A stretch of DNA of 62,000 nt, taken from assembly GCF_001949145.1 (NCBI RefSeq), contig NW_019091413.1:1305556-1367555 (forward strand), in the 5' to 3' direction. The DNA is from Acanthaster planci. Its lineage: Eukaryota; Echinodermata; Asteroidea; Valvatida; Acanthasteridae. Each line of letters begins with the position of its first letter. The stretch's first letter is position 1. The notes under the pieces are model-generated. The model ran no database searches and was not told the DNA's origin. It was given only the letters and a program-made list of their open reading frames with translations. This document shows, one piece after another, positions 25,501 to 36,056 of this stretch. Made by a program: the position numbers and the translations under genes.

Positions 25501-28500
25501 GCTCCCCACATTAAACGTGGGGAGATTGTCACTTTTGAAGTGCTTGAAAAAAAAATGCCCCAGGAGACAACATTTTGAGTGTCAGACACAAACAGGCAAG
25601 ACCATGGCAAGACCCAATAAGCTGATTGAATTTCCATCTACGGAATATTTCCATCTCAAATATTATTGGTAAGTGGCCCAAATCCCTGCACCTGGGGCTT
25701 CAAAAACTGTCACAGAAACCTCAAGACATGGGGCACCATGCGTAGTGGGCGGGAGGGTGGAAAACAATTGCCCGATGGATGTATGTAAACTAATCTTCGA
25801 AATTTTGATGATTTTCACGGCTCTCACTGATCAGGTATTCACTCGGTTTTTCCTTGTGTGAAAATAAAGAAACCACATCCTATTGTATGTCCAAACAGCC
25901 ACCCAAACGAAAGGTCAGCGCGTTTGCGATTGGCTGAGGAAACAAGGTATTTTTATTCGAAACCAATCAAAAAGGTCGTTACAGAAAACGAAAGCCCGCA
26001 AGGGGCCTTCTGAACTTGCATGTTCTGCATAGCTGCACGTACGCCCATCGTTCAACGCAGCCTGATGGAAATAAGGAGCCCCTGAAGACGGCGCGCGATA
26101 AAATATATTGGAGCAGTAACTGGAGGGTTCCGAGTTAATGAATGCGGTACCGCCACTGTGCGTAGAGCTCTGTGTGTACATGTACATCTAGTGTGGACAG
26201 TTCGGCATCGACGCTTAAGCTTTATTGCTGATCATTCTGCATGAACTGGACTACATAATCACCTAATATATCATCCGATGTTGCTTTAAAAACATCGACG
26301 AAGGTAGGAGTTTCATTACCAGATTACCGAAGCACGCGACATGACCTGGCAGGTTCCGGCGAAAGCGTGCATGCGATGAAGTCCATGTTGTGGAAGCAGG
26401 CGGTATTATTCGTGTGGCGTGTGTTATTATAGAGGGCTCTACACGTCATTTGTTTACAGCTTGAGAAAATTTTCTTGTAAACAACCACGACCAGTTAGCC
26501 ACATATGCTGTGGAAACAATGTGGCCAGTGAAATATCTAGTTACGTGTGCGCGCTGAGGGATTTGACATCCAATGCTGGCAACGGGTCCTACATGTAACG
26601 TGAAGCTAGCAAGTAGCAGTGCATTGAGCTCACGCATTTCAGCTGCACGCGATCGTCTCATTTTTAACACGCCATTTTCATAAACAGACCAGCCGTCGTC
26701 TAAATCCAATCTGCCTTGGGAGTTGAGGCAACTGTAAGCACACATGTTAGTGAGATATGATGGCTAAGAGCCTCTGCAGCCTGCAAGGTGATATAATGAC
26801 CCATGGACTATAATTAATCTGTGCTGTTGACAGCAGTCAGACAACCCTGACACGGTCCATGAAGTGAACTGTTTTATGAGATAAATTAAAGAAGACTACA
26901 TAGTGTCGGAGTATTCGTCGATGAAGAAAAACAAGATGGAGGCGACACTCTTCTGTGGATGCGGCATTATGTTTCCTATTTCCAAGTGCACAAGTGTTTT
27001 GTCTGTCCTGATCCTCTCCACGTTGGTTGCTGTAGGGGACGGTACCTCACCAAAAGTTTGTAAGTTCCACACTCTCTGATAATTGAAGTTTGTTATAAAG
27101 CATCTCTAAGGAAACCGTATTTTCTCTGATTTTTATCTGTTCAAATAAATATGGAAGCATCCAAATCGAACACAGTGTCATTTCTCTTCAGAGGTCAACT
27201 ATCATGACTATAACAAGCGAAAAAGGCATTGTTTGGCATGCACAAGGGTTTATCCAAGCACTACGAACACAGGGCGAGGGTTCCCCTCGTTTTCTCCGTT
27301 TGACACACATAATCTAATTCGCATCTTGACATGAACAGAAAAAAATTAGCTTGTTATAGTTGAGCTCTGAAGACAAAGACACTGCGTTCAATTTGGATGC
27401 TTCCATATTTATTTGAACTGATAAAATCAGAGGAAATGTGTTTTTCTTATAGATGCTCTTTAAATATTAGATGAGTTCGATTTCGAAGTCCATGGGAAAC
27501 AAGAATGAGCCATGGTGAGATTGCTTAGTGTATGCATATACGTGTACAAAATTGCAAACGGATATAGGCCTACTATATGGGAGGGAAATACGAAGACTGA
27601 AAAAAAAACAGACAACGGTAGGTTTCATCTTAAACGTCATTAATTGCCAAACAATTAACATGACGGGCAGTTTCCCTATTCTCCCTCTCCTTGAGAATAA
27701 TTGAGAAACTAGTCGGCCATGTCAGCTGTTTATCAATGTTTGCACGCTTGAGCTAAGGCAATGTGGAATTGCCTTTCAGGAGAGCCAGTTTTAAGTTTCA
27801 GTTATCCTTATACACCAAAGGTCACTTTCATCCTTTTTTAACCTATCGTTTGCGTCTCATTTTTTCGCATGTTATCGCTGAAGGTGCTGCAGGCAGTATC
27901 GGTTTCCCTGTCAACCTAACATGATCCGAATTCGGAAAGCCTAGGTTGAACGATGGCATTTCCAGATAATTAAAACTTTTGTTCTGCCGTTCAGTAGTAA
28001 ACAACCACGTTACAATCTATAAAGTGCAAGGCCTCAGCTCCTTTCGGTATGCATGAGTATTACAGGAGTCTCGATAGTTTCGTGGACAGATGTACATGTA
28101 TATGCATCTGAAACGAGGGAGAAACGCTTTAACCCTTGATTGAATCACCTGATGCTAAGTCTGCCATTTAATTCCAAGATTATCTAAAACACTTTAGATG
28201 GCAAAACTAGATTATTTCGCTACTGAATTTCAACGTTGAATGGTTCGCGTTCACTGCACTTGTTATGGATCCTACCGGGGCGCGTTGGCGCACGGAATTC
28301 TAAATGAATTAACGAACGGAATACTCGTGTATGATGCTGTCTGCATTCAGCTGCCGTTAGCATCTCGTATCCGCTGCCCCATCACATGACCTTGATATCA
28401 AACACAGTGTAAATGGTTGAAGCAAGTGGTCTCAGATTTAAGGAATGGTATCACTCAGTTTTTGCAATGATCATCTAAAGAATGTTTTTCTTTCAGTCGT

Positions 28501-31500
28501 CTGATTGCTTTGGCTGTAGCCGTAATTGTAGCCCCAACTTGCCAGTGTCAAATTTATGAAGATAATTGTTGGCGTAATATGAATATGAGGAAATGATTTA
28601 AAGGGGTTGAGGCCGTTAGTGCAAATTCGCACGCCAAGTTGACAAAGCAACTCATTTTTAGTTCAAAGGTGTAAGTCCAAATGTCGCAAAAAAATTATCG
28701 TCATCATTGTAACCTTGAGAAAACCACGTATCTTGAACTCACTGGCGCTCCTAATACCAAGACAGACAAAAAGGAAGGGGAAAAAAAGCAGCGAGTGAAC
28801 GTTTGGCATCAGAATGGCAATAAATATTTGATTCCCCCGTCATTTCCATGCAGACAGTGATTAACATGTCACGGCAGAAAATGTGTTGGAATGAACATCA
28901 ATCTTAATATTACATGATGAATTTCCAAAAAGTCTCTTTCATTATTGATATCATGGCGCAAATATCTCCTCATGAAACGTGCCTAGGAAGAGACTCATGC
29001 TAACACTTCATGATAGCACTGAATATTGTTAATATAAAAACCGCAGGCTAGCTTGGCACTTATTTAGAACAAGGACTCCCCATCACCTCAACCACCCGAT
29101 TATTGGTATATTTTTCTGGAGTGCGTTCAAGAGAAGTCAGTTTTTCCTGGAGGCTATTTTCTCTCTGAAGACCGTTCCATCACGAACTCACGACCCCAGC
29201 ATGACCACTTCTGAACAGGCGATGGCGAATATTCCTTTCAGTAATTTCATTCGCCTTTCCCTCTCTACTTCGTCGATATCGAGTTCGACTCTGCATGTGG
29301 GCCACTGCAGTGTCTGTGGATTCCTTTTTGAAATGTTATACTCCTGGTGCGTGTCAGATCTTGTGCTGTTAATAATTATGTCGAACACTCCTCGATTACT
29401 CGGGCAAAAATGTTGGGTCAAAGCAAACATTGCCCCTGACGATGATGATGACGGCAATATTTTTGTGGGTTAATGATTGAAGCTTAGTTGTAACTCGGTG
29501 TATGTTATACACCGAATAATTAAGTCTAGGTTGACAGTGATCTTTATATTGAAACTACATCTACAACGAAATATAAGACAATAAATCGACGTAATAGATC
29601 TCTGTAGCGGATTCCTTCACTGCTTTTTTCATCACACAGACTATTTTGTTCGGGTAACGAAAAATATTAGCCACGGCCGTAAGTGACGGATACCGGCGAA
29701 CGTGTGATGTTGCACATATGAGCATAAATGCCATGTTATTGGACAGGAACCTTTTGAAGTTCATTCCCATAACAGTCCCAAATCCTCCGATTTCAATGTG
29801 ATTTTACAGGGGGTTAGGGTTAACGTTTTGATTGTTCATCTCGGTCGTCTGCGGAAAATGACTCTCTTTTTTCAGCGTTGTTACAAGGTAAATCCGTCAA
29901 TGTGTGAAATGTTGAAATACGCTCTTCGTGTGCAATCATTTTACGATAAGGTACACGTTAGGATACATCCAGCATGCAGCAAGTGCTGTGTCGATGTCTT
30001 GCAGTTCCAAAGAATTTGTTTCTCTCCACGTTGACATTGACATCCGTTGGCCTGACCTGGGTCTGTTGCCTGACTGACAAATATACAAGACATGACTTGT
30101 TTCATGCAATCGTTTGTTCTAACCGCATAGACAAAAAAGGCTCTCAGCGCTCGTCTGTACTGTTACACTTCCGAAATTTCAATCATCAAATGAAAACGGT
30201 ATGTCCATTATGTTTTGGAAAGTGTTAATGGAGTGGGATTGACAACAGATGATCTGATGACATTTTGATTGATGGATTTCTCTCATGGATTTGAGCGAAG
30301 TGCATGCCTGGAGCAAGTGCAAATATCTCGGGCCGAGCAGCCATGTTTGTCAAAGAGCTCCGTGATTGGCGCTCATCATTCACTGTCGGTATTATTTACT
30401 CAACCATTTAAGCAGGGGCCACTGCCGGACGGTCGATTCACATCGGATTTATTCGAGACGGATTTGTGATGTTTTATTCAAATAATCTTCAGCCAGATCT
30501 CGATTCGTGGAAGCCAGAATACGTTGACTGTGTCAATTAAAATATGCCTTCTAATTAACTGTTAAATTCCCGGAATATTAATGACCGACACGGATGAAGC
30601 CGCGAGGGTTTATTAAAAAGGGGTTTGTAAGCAGAATGAAAGCAGAGTTTTCATTGTGCCAAAAATTTTTTTGTACTGAGAAGATTATGGCGGAAACCTC
30701 AAAAGGTACAGGCGCCTTGGTACTACCAACGTGCCCCTTGAGGCTGATCGGTAGGGATCCTTGTAGGAAGCTGCAAAACACTGTAGGAAAAAAAGACAAT
30801 ATATAACTTCTGGCGTTGAAGGCTTGTTCATACCTCTAGCGATAGTGAAGAGAATTTGATGTCACGAAACATTTGCAGCGAAATTCGTTCGAATGGAAAT
30901 TGTGAATTATAGCAGAACAGATATTTGATTTATGATGCCACAGTTTCGTGTTTGCTTTTGCGCCAAGGTTGAACTGGATATATACATGCAGGCACTCAGC
31001 AATGAGAATCGAACCGTTGTGTCAGTGGGCACAAGTTCCTGGTAAACAGTAACTCTTAACACAAATGGTATGTAGGATCGCTAGTGAGCCAGCTATGAGT
31101 TTATGCCGCCACTGGTTCCCGCCACTTTCGTTCATGCGTAAACACTCTACTCAGTGAGAGTATAGTCGCTGAGTAAGGCGATTTTCCGAATCACGAGTAG
31201 TTGAAGTAGGCCTACTTGTACTCGATTACTTTTTCTGTACTCGTATAAATGTACTCATACTCTCCAGACAAAAATTTCCAGTACTCGAATAGTACTCTTA
31301 CCAGAGTACTTGTAGTCTGTTGTACCCGTAAATAGTTGATTCAGCTCTATAGTTCAAAAGCCACAGCAGTGCCGTTCATGGTGTTACATGTAGCAATGAG
31401 ATCATCGTAACTTGATAGCTCTGTATACTGAAAACCAAACTTGCCAACACCGATGTGGTCCGATGGTCTGCCCACGTATGCATTAAAGTGACCAGTAACC

Positions 31501-34500
31501 CAAACAGTGCGCACATTGTTCATTCTGCTTGCATGTGGGGTGCAATCACACGCAGTCACTCATATTTTCTGCTTGTACATCATGATGATGTTTGTATTCA
31601 AGTACTTTTTTCTGTACTCATGCTCATGAAAATATACTTATATGTACTCTCAATAAAATTTCCTCGTACTCTTAGTTACCAAAGCACTCGTAGGCTTACT
31701 CATGGAAAAGTACTCGTATTCGTGGAAAAGTACTCGACTACAACACCGTCAGAAAGGACTGTTAGTTCATCAGACTGATCATTGTGAAACTTGCACTCAC
31801 AGCGAAAGTCTGTCATGTTGGCAACATAAAACTTGTCTTGTCCGAGTGTCTGTAACGACAAGAATTTACTTGCTAAAGAGACAAGTTTTCAATGCTTTCC
31901 ACGAGGTTGTAAACAAGAGAGAAAAACAGCGCATGCGGCAATGGGATTTGAACCAATGAACCAACAAAGAACAAAGAATCTCGAAGCATCAAAGTTGAAG
32001 TCGAAGTGTGTCCCCGCCATGGGTAAACATTAATTAATGAACCGGCGCAAGTGCTGTTTACATGGCTCTCCATTACACTGTATAAAAATTGCCGTAAATT
32101 TATGGGACATTAACTGCAGCAAACGGTGCCCGTGATTCCCTGTAAAACGTACGGTCACCGTAATTACAAATTGAAAGGGCGAATTAAATCGTTGAATTTG
32201 CTCTCACTTCGTCGTACATTTTATGTGAAATCGTTAACACCCATGACCACCGTTAATTTACCATAAATCCCATAAATTTATGGGAGGCTATGCATCATCG
32301 TTACACTGTACGCCATCTGCCTTTCACCCTGACCTCAAATCCGACAAAACAATAAACCAAAAAGTTCGAAAAAGATTTTCTCAACTGACAATACTGCTAT
32401 AACCCGGGGACCAGCAAGATGAAAATCTCATTCGAAGATGGCAAGTGTAACCATTTTCAAGATCGTTCTGAGTTCTGACTTACAACCAGTACAAATGTGC
32501 GCCTTCTAATTCATTGCACTGGCAGTTGTAAAAACTACGTTTATACGTTTTTAGTAGAAAGCACGAATGAACCTGTAAGTCACACATACGATTTACAAAA
32601 AAGCTTTATATCACAATGTGTCATAAAAAACATTTTGAAATGCATAAAGCTTACACGCGGTGTCACGAGGCCCGTAAGCATGCATAGAGACATACCTTGG
32701 TGGTGTTCATTAATTTAGTGTGTATGGGTTCCTTGATATTGCATGGTGTAGCAAATCGCACCGAGTTCACGGTTGGATGAGATGCTTATTTATTTCAAGC
32801 TTTGAGGCAGCAACACGTTTTCCATAATTTTACGTGTCTGTTCACACACAGTTACAATGCCAGGAGAGACGTGCGGTTATACCGTTGACTACGGCGATCA
32901 GTTCAAGGTGGTTTCGCAGCAGATTCCGCACGGAGAGGAACCCGAGCGAACATCCTATCCTCCCAACGTCAGCTGTACAATCATCTTCCGCACTCAGCCC
33001 GGCAAGCGCAATTTCCTTAGACTCTCCAACTTTGAGGTAAACGGAGTGTATACCTACTTAAATGCGTGGCTTTCGACTCCTGAGATGAAATTTTGCTTGT
33101 GGAATTCCTGAAATGTAATAGTCTTATGCACTAACGACGTCGTCTTTTGTTTTTGAGCTGTGCGCTTTCCTGTAGAGGCTTTGCATGGTAGCCATGTTGT
33201 AGGGCATGCAGTTCCTTTCTTCGACAGGGAAACCTCCTCCTACCCTGTGGAACAAAAGCGCTGGCCTGCAAGATGGCAGCTATGCAAACCCTCTATACGA
33301 AACTTCCCTCCTGGTTTCCATAAGAAAGTGCACGTGGAAAACAAAGCATGACGTCGTCAGCACAGAGGTCAATACTTGGGATGTTTCAGAACCATTTTAG
33401 ACATCGTGATTCCTCAATATCTGCGATTCACAGATATAAGGTTGGTGTCTGGGGTGTCATTCAGGGTCATAAATAGAGTTGCGACATTAGGTCGTGTACG
33501 AATTTTCAAAGGGGTGAGCTGGTGTGCATTGAGTTAGAAAAATGGCCGCAAATTAGTGTGTTTCCAGGTTACCAAATAAATGACTGATCAGAGTTTGACA
33601 AATAATCCGCATGCTTTTGCCGCGTTTCATGTACAAAGTCTATTACTTGTAACACTCTTCACAGCTTAACGCACGCGGACTCGAGGCGCAGTGAAAACCT
33701 GCAGATGTAAAGGCGCCTTGTATGTGGGCCTATAACCGTCGCGTGTAGACTTTAGAACCAATTATGGTTTGTACCTGTCGTTACAACCGTCTCTGTGGCC
33801 TGTGAATCGGCTAGTGCACAGTTTGTGTCAGTACAACAGCAGCGTCCGAACGTGTTATTCGATGTAGCCTATAATCTCGTGGACAATATTAAACACACTG
33901 TTAGATTTTAAACGATGTTAATCTTTGATATGTACTTTAAAAATTGAATGCCAAAAAGTTGTCCTTTTATATCCGTATAGAGTTGAGAAGAAGTTTACGA
34001 TTACGTTTAGCCTCAAAGATCGCATGACCCAACGGCAGTCAAGGAATCAACCACTGCAGATGTTCCCATCGATCATAACGCAGAGCCTAACAAATCGTAG
34101 CCAGCTTCATAATTAAACAATCAGCGTCCCCCTAACACAGTGCGTGTACAGTGTACTTTAATTGGACCACTGGTAATAATATCTACCGAGTACATTTTCA
34201 CGTTTGTTAAACGCATGTTATTTGTTATTACGAATTGTGAGCATTTAAAACTGCTTAAAACCACTTTCTCTTGAATTTGATTTCCCTTATATTCAAGAGG
34301 AGTTTTTGTCTCTTTCCTTGTGTTTTGGTTTTGGAGAGGATTGAATTAACCCCTTGTATGAAATAAATTAAAATATTATCCTCCAGCGTAAGTCTCTTGT
34401 TGATCCGCTTACGTGTGACATGCTTGTCATTGTTCACCTTTTTTTCACGATCTCCATCTAAATCACTCAGGTGGAGACGTCCAGGTTTTGTGCAAGGGAT

Positions 34501-36056
34501 GGTCTTTACTTGTATGACGGAGGGAGGGAAGTCAGCGAGAATTTACTGTCGGCCAACAAGCACGCCCTCTGTGGCACCACACTGTCGCTGCCCAACTATT
34601 TTGTCTCCACGGGACACGAGGTCATGATCAAGTTCGTTACGGACGGCAGTAACAACTCGTACCGTGGCTTCATGGTCCTCATCACGCCATTCACAGAGGA
34701 TGGTTAGCCTAGCTCAATATGTACCTGTTGGAGAAATTGGACTAAATTAAATACAAAGATAGTTTTAATTGGTTTCAATTTCATAGACGTGTTGCAAGCT
34801 CCAAAATAAGTAGGCCTAGAGAAGAAGTTTTAAACTTCACGGAAAAACAAGTAACTCGCCTGAACAAAAATGACTTTTTTGCTTTTTTTTTAATGAGCAA
34901 CTCTAGAACATTCCTTGAGCAGTTTGCTTTGGCTGTAAAAATGAATGGAAAATCAAAATATTATCTCAAGGATATTTTCTTGTGTGCCTCTTTCCTCATT
35001 TCTTAAAAAGATAACATGGCCATTTTGTCCACAGCAGAGAAACTAATTTTTACCATTCTTGGCATAATTCACAGTGTTGGGACACGGCCTTTGTTTGGTG
35101 CCACAGACAATGAATTTAGAATCATAGGTGGTTGCCATTTTGTTCCTTCTGCGCAGAATACTGTTCTGGGTTCACTTGTCACCTGACAAAGCGATGTATC
35201 ACTATGAAGGCAATGTGTAACAGTGAGTACCAGTGCGAGGATGGATCTGACGAGCCGCCCAACTGCCACCTTCTTAACGCAGGTTTGTATGCGCCAGTCA
35301 TTCCATGCACAAGTGCCCACTCAACGTTGACAAAGAGACACGTGGTCGACACCAGTATCCCCGACGCGATTACCACCATGCATTGCAAGGCTGGGGTGAA
35401 GGCGCCACGGGATTGTGCACATTAAAATGAAAATAAGTCGCATGCACAGCGCGCGAACTTCCGCGAACTCTCGTTTGAGACGTCGCTGCAGAGTACAGGC
35501 GCCTTTCCATGTACGTTTTGGGGTGCGTTGTGCTCACGATGCGTTCGTGCGTTTCACTTTCAAGGACACCAAAATCGATCCATTAACATGATAAAGGTGT
35601 GTTTTTGCTTGGCGCAAGTGTTGACGCGCTTAATCGTGGAAAGGCGCGGTAAAAAGCTTCCTTCTTCCACTCACTATGAAGAACTAAATGGCGCCCTCAT
35701 AATTCTGTTTATTAGGCCTATAGTCCTACGGTCATCATGTTTAGGTCTAATGTTATATGGTTTGTTTTTCATCCAGGTTTTCGACCGAGCTGTGCGTACT
35801 GTCACTGGTCTCTTCTTATCTCCAGTTGGTTCATAATAGCCTGCCAGCGGTTACTGGCCGGCTCCAGACTGGTCCCATCACTGTGTACCACACGATTGTG
35901 ATAATAGTAACATGAAAATCTCTGCACAGCCAATTTGTTAAAAAACAAGACTTGCTCGGGCGTAAATCGGAACATTCTGTACACAGTGTTTCGACGAAAG
36001 CATTCTTATCCTTCACAGGCAACAATTCTCCACAGAGGACATACAAATGCAGTTGA
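10471..36056 (+). CDS. Secreted CUB plus LDLa domain protein, gene span (upstream-promoter isoform)
   Basis: This is a split gene assembled from exons at 10471-10540, 19186-19416, 20811-20855, 32852-33036, 34471-34702, 35157-35282 and, tentatively, 36019-36056. All joins are phase-compatible. The predicted order is signal peptide, acidic/proline-rich propeptide-like segment with an RVRR site, short Ser/Thr linker, one CUB domain of about 115 residues with four cysteines, and one LDLa module with six cysteines and a calcium cage. CUB and LDLa modules are extracellular binding domains for proteins and calcium. The pairing occurs in LDLRAD2-, NETO- and LRP12-type proteins, but no orthology is claimed. 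No transmembrane exon was found, so I infer a secreted protein; a missed 3' exon could change that. Exon 26921-27059 is an alternative start. Exon inclusion is inferred from splice sites, not from transcripts. Confidence 0.6.
11826..11945. mobile_element. Short MITE with TTA target duplication, 120 bp
   Basis: The left end GGGGCCATCCATAAAATACG and right end CGTATTTTATGGACGACCCC are near-perfect inverted repeats of about 20 bp. TTA flanks the element on both sides (11823-11825 and 11946-11948). A 3-bp TTA/TWA duplication is typical of PIF/Harbinger elements, so that superfamily is a reasonable guess. There is no coding capacity. Confidence 0.65.
12415..12563. repeat. Relative of the 3629-3874 element, end-truncated
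   Basis: The segment runs parallel to 3718-3874, with shared words such as GTACA(T/G)CTGTAT, GTGTCATA(C/T)GGT and GGCACAAATTTAC or GCACAAATTTAC in the same order. The diagnostic CAGTGGCG ends are missing, so this is a decayed fragment. Confidence 0.5.
12755..13265. repeat. Dispersed repeat R1, copy 1
   Basis: This segment matches 21500-21860 in the same order: GTCTCTGGTCAGAC, CCAGAA(C/T)TGATGCGG(T/C)GA, then GTAGAGGGCGCTGTT-like and CGACGCGCACGCTGA-like words. Both copies start next to an A- or C-rich homopolymer. No terminal inverted repeat or coding region is visible, so the class is unknown. Confidence 0.5.
14852..14932. other. Two adjacent hairpins
   Basis: The first hairpin pairs CTGGACTCAGCGTTGTGATGA-type sequence (14852-14872) with TCATCACAACGCTGAGCCAG (14883-14902), about 20 of 21 pairs with a 10-nt loop. 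Directly after it, TCTTTATACCTAT pairs with ATAGGCATAAAGA across a short A/C loop (about 14903-14932). They may be a fold-back insertion, a structured RNA or the end of a mobile element. Confidence 0.5.
16511..17564. mobile_element. R2 family element with inverted ends, about 1.05 kb (tentative)
   Basis: ACACGTATGTTC (16511-16522) is the exact reverse complement of GAACATACGTGT (17553-17564). Similarity extends inward through the TTAGTTTGTG/CACAAACTAA and GCGCATGCGC words. A third related end lies at 8526. No clean target-site duplication was found, so two neighbouring inverted copies are an alternative to one element. There is no transposase. Confidence 0.5.
19186..19416 (+). CDS. Exon 2 of isoform a: propeptide-like segment with furin site
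   Basis: This 231-nt, phase 1-1 exon encodes 77 residues. It begins DNQILKQARFEDPKSRTVF, continues through RLRVRRDTADTGQP and ends in a glycine/proline-rich stretch (about residues 50-77 of the exon). Acceptor TTCTCCAG and donor GTAAAT flank it. RVRR (19290-19301) fits the furin consensus R-x-[KR]-R, suggesting the mature protein may start downstream. No cysteines and no known domain are present. The join to exon 1a is inferred from phase and spacing. Confidence 0.55.
19676..19698. repeat. Poly(A) run of 23
   Basis: An uninterrupted A23 is followed by CCAACAACAACAAAAC. It may be a retroposon tail or a simple repeat; no body with flanking duplications was found. Confidence 0.5.
20811..20855 (+). 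CDS. Exon 3 of isoform a: 15-residue linker
   Basis: A 45-nt phase 1-1 exon with acceptor CTAATAG and donor GTAAGA encodes APSVDVTPSQTSADN, a Ser/Thr-rich linker. Being symmetric, it can be skipped without changing the frame. It is very short and its acceptor lacks a strong pyrimidine tract, so it needs transcript support. Confidence 0.45.
21500..21860. repeat. Dispersed repeat R1, copy 2
   Basis: Collinear with 12755-13265 (GTCTCTGGTCAGAC, CCAGAATTGATGCGGCGA, GTAGAGGGTGCTGTTG, CGACACGCGCA). It is about 150 bp shorter than copy 1, so one copy has an indel. Class unknown. Confidence 0.5.
22769..22791. repeat. Micro-insertion A(10)TACATCTTGAAAAA with 11-bp flanking duplication
   Basis: A 23-bp insert holding the TACATCTTGA core lies between two perfect copies of AAGAACGTTGT (22758-22768 and 22792-22802). 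It shares its core and A-run layout with 2405-2423, while the flanking duplications differ. See that entry for the interpretation. Confidence 0.6.
26921..27059 (+). CDS. Alternative first exon 1b: signal peptide
   Basis: The ATG at 26921 (or the in-frame ATG at 26936) opens a peptide with hydrophobic core SVLSVLILSTLVAVGDG, a good signal sequence. The exon ends after 139 nt in phase 1 at donor GTAAGT (27060). That phase matches the CUB exon at 32852, so this exon can replace exons 1a-3 as a shorter start. The product would lack the furin-site segment. I infer a second promoter just upstream; no TATA box was obvious. An alternative is that this exon starts the only real transcript. Confidence 0.6.
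27098..27460. mobile_element. Long-TIR MITE with TA flanks, about 363 bp
   Basis: The arms of roughly 95 bp (27098-27195 and 27361-27460) are inverted copies sharing CAAATAAATATGGAAGCATC and its reverse complement. The ends are AAGCATCT and AGATGCTCTT, each abutting TA. This layout suits a Tc1/mariner-type MITE. It lies 38 bp inside the intron that follows exon 1b, and transcribed RNA could fold into a long hairpin. Confidence 0.65.
27461..32083. other. Intronic stretch, no exon recognised
   Basis: Several 60-90 codon ORFs occur on both strands (for example 29188-29473, open in both directions) without recognisable domains. A TACTCG-rich repeat at 31186-31760 is listed separately. Confidence 0.4.
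31186..31760. repeat. TACTCG-rich element related to the 56241-56853 hAT element
   Basis: The segment is full of GTACTC/GAGTAC words, as in the intact element at 56241-56853. It ends in AAGTACTCGACTACAACAC, which resembles that element's ACTCCAACACTG end. The left end is eroded (CGAGTAGTTG) and no target duplication remains, so it is probably a decayed relative. The middle (about 31320-31560) is less repetitive. Confidence 0.45.
32084..32310. repeat. Repeat with TTACACTGTA direct repeats and CCGTAAATT motifs
   Basis: TTACACTGTA occurs at both ends (32084-32093 and 32301-32310) in direct orientation. Inside, GCCGTAAATTTATGGGA near the left and CCCATAAATTTATGGGA near the right resemble widespread non-autonomous DNA elements with CCGTAAATT words. 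The direct repeat may be a 10-bp target duplication or parts of truncated termini. Confidence 0.4.
32852..33036 (+). CDS. CUB domain exon, N-terminal half
   Basis: The 185-nt exon starts in phase 1 after acceptor TTCACACACAG and ends in phase 0 at donor GTAAAC. It encodes CGYTVDYGDQFKVV..., then YPPNVSCTIIFRT and FLRLSNFE, the first half of a CUB beta-sandwich with its first two cysteines. Both signal-peptide exons and the 45-nt exon can join here. Confidence 0.8.
34471..34702 (+). CDS. CUB domain exon, C-terminal half
   Basis: The 232-nt exon starts in phase 0 after acceptor AATCACTCAG and ends in phase 1 at donor GTTAGC. It encodes VETSRFCARDGLYLYDGG, then ALCGTTLS and FVTDGSNNSYRGFMVLITPF. 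This is the second cysteine pair and the typical CUB end, with acidic residues (E, D and D) positioned as in calcium-binding CUB domains. Confidence 0.8.
35157..35282 (+). CDS. LDL-receptor class A exon
   Basis: The 126-nt phase 1-1 exon is preceded by acceptor TTCTGCGCAG and followed by donor GTTTGT. It encodes EYCSGFTCHLTKRCITMK and then CNSEYQCEDGSDEPPNC: six cysteines in LDLa spacing plus the acidic CEDGSDE calcium cage. A single module encoded by one symmetric exon is typical. If the donor is not used, the frame stays open to a stop at about 35423. Confidence 0.85.
36019..36056 (+). CDS. Possible terminal exon of the CUB/LDLa gene
   Basis: A good acceptor (TTCTTATCCTTCACAG) precedes an in-phase sequence encoding 12 residues ending QRTYKCS and a TGA at 36054-36056. 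It would give a secreted protein ending shortly after the LDLa module. AATAAA at about 36088 is close downstream. A missed later exon, perhaps with a membrane segment, is possible. Confidence 0.35.

Larger units (their letters stand above)
20856..26920. other. Intronic stretch of isoform a, upstream of exon 1b
   Basis: It contains an R1 repeat copy (21500-21860) and a micro-insertion (22769). A 118-codon cysteine-containing ORF at 25316-25672 has no recognisable domain or clear splice sites. A short GC-rich hairpin CTCCCCAC/GTGGGGAG sits at 25502-25524. No convincing exon was seen. Confidence 0.4.

Noticed and set aside
25316-25672. 118-codon cysteine-containing ORF
   Set aside because: No recognisable cysteine pattern, no good splice sites in a compatible phase, and AT-rich composition like its surroundings; probably chance.
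29188-29473. ORFs of about 90 codons open on both strands
   Set aside because: No known domain, no phase-1 splice sites; probably a compositional accident.
31010-31060. Box B-like word in GAGAATCGAACCG (minus strand)
   Set aside because: The region where box A should lie does not match the consensus.
31939-31985. Box B-like GGATTTGAACC (minus strand) as a tRNA or SINE
   Set aside because: No box A at tRNA-like spacing on that strand; a single box B-like word is expected by chance.
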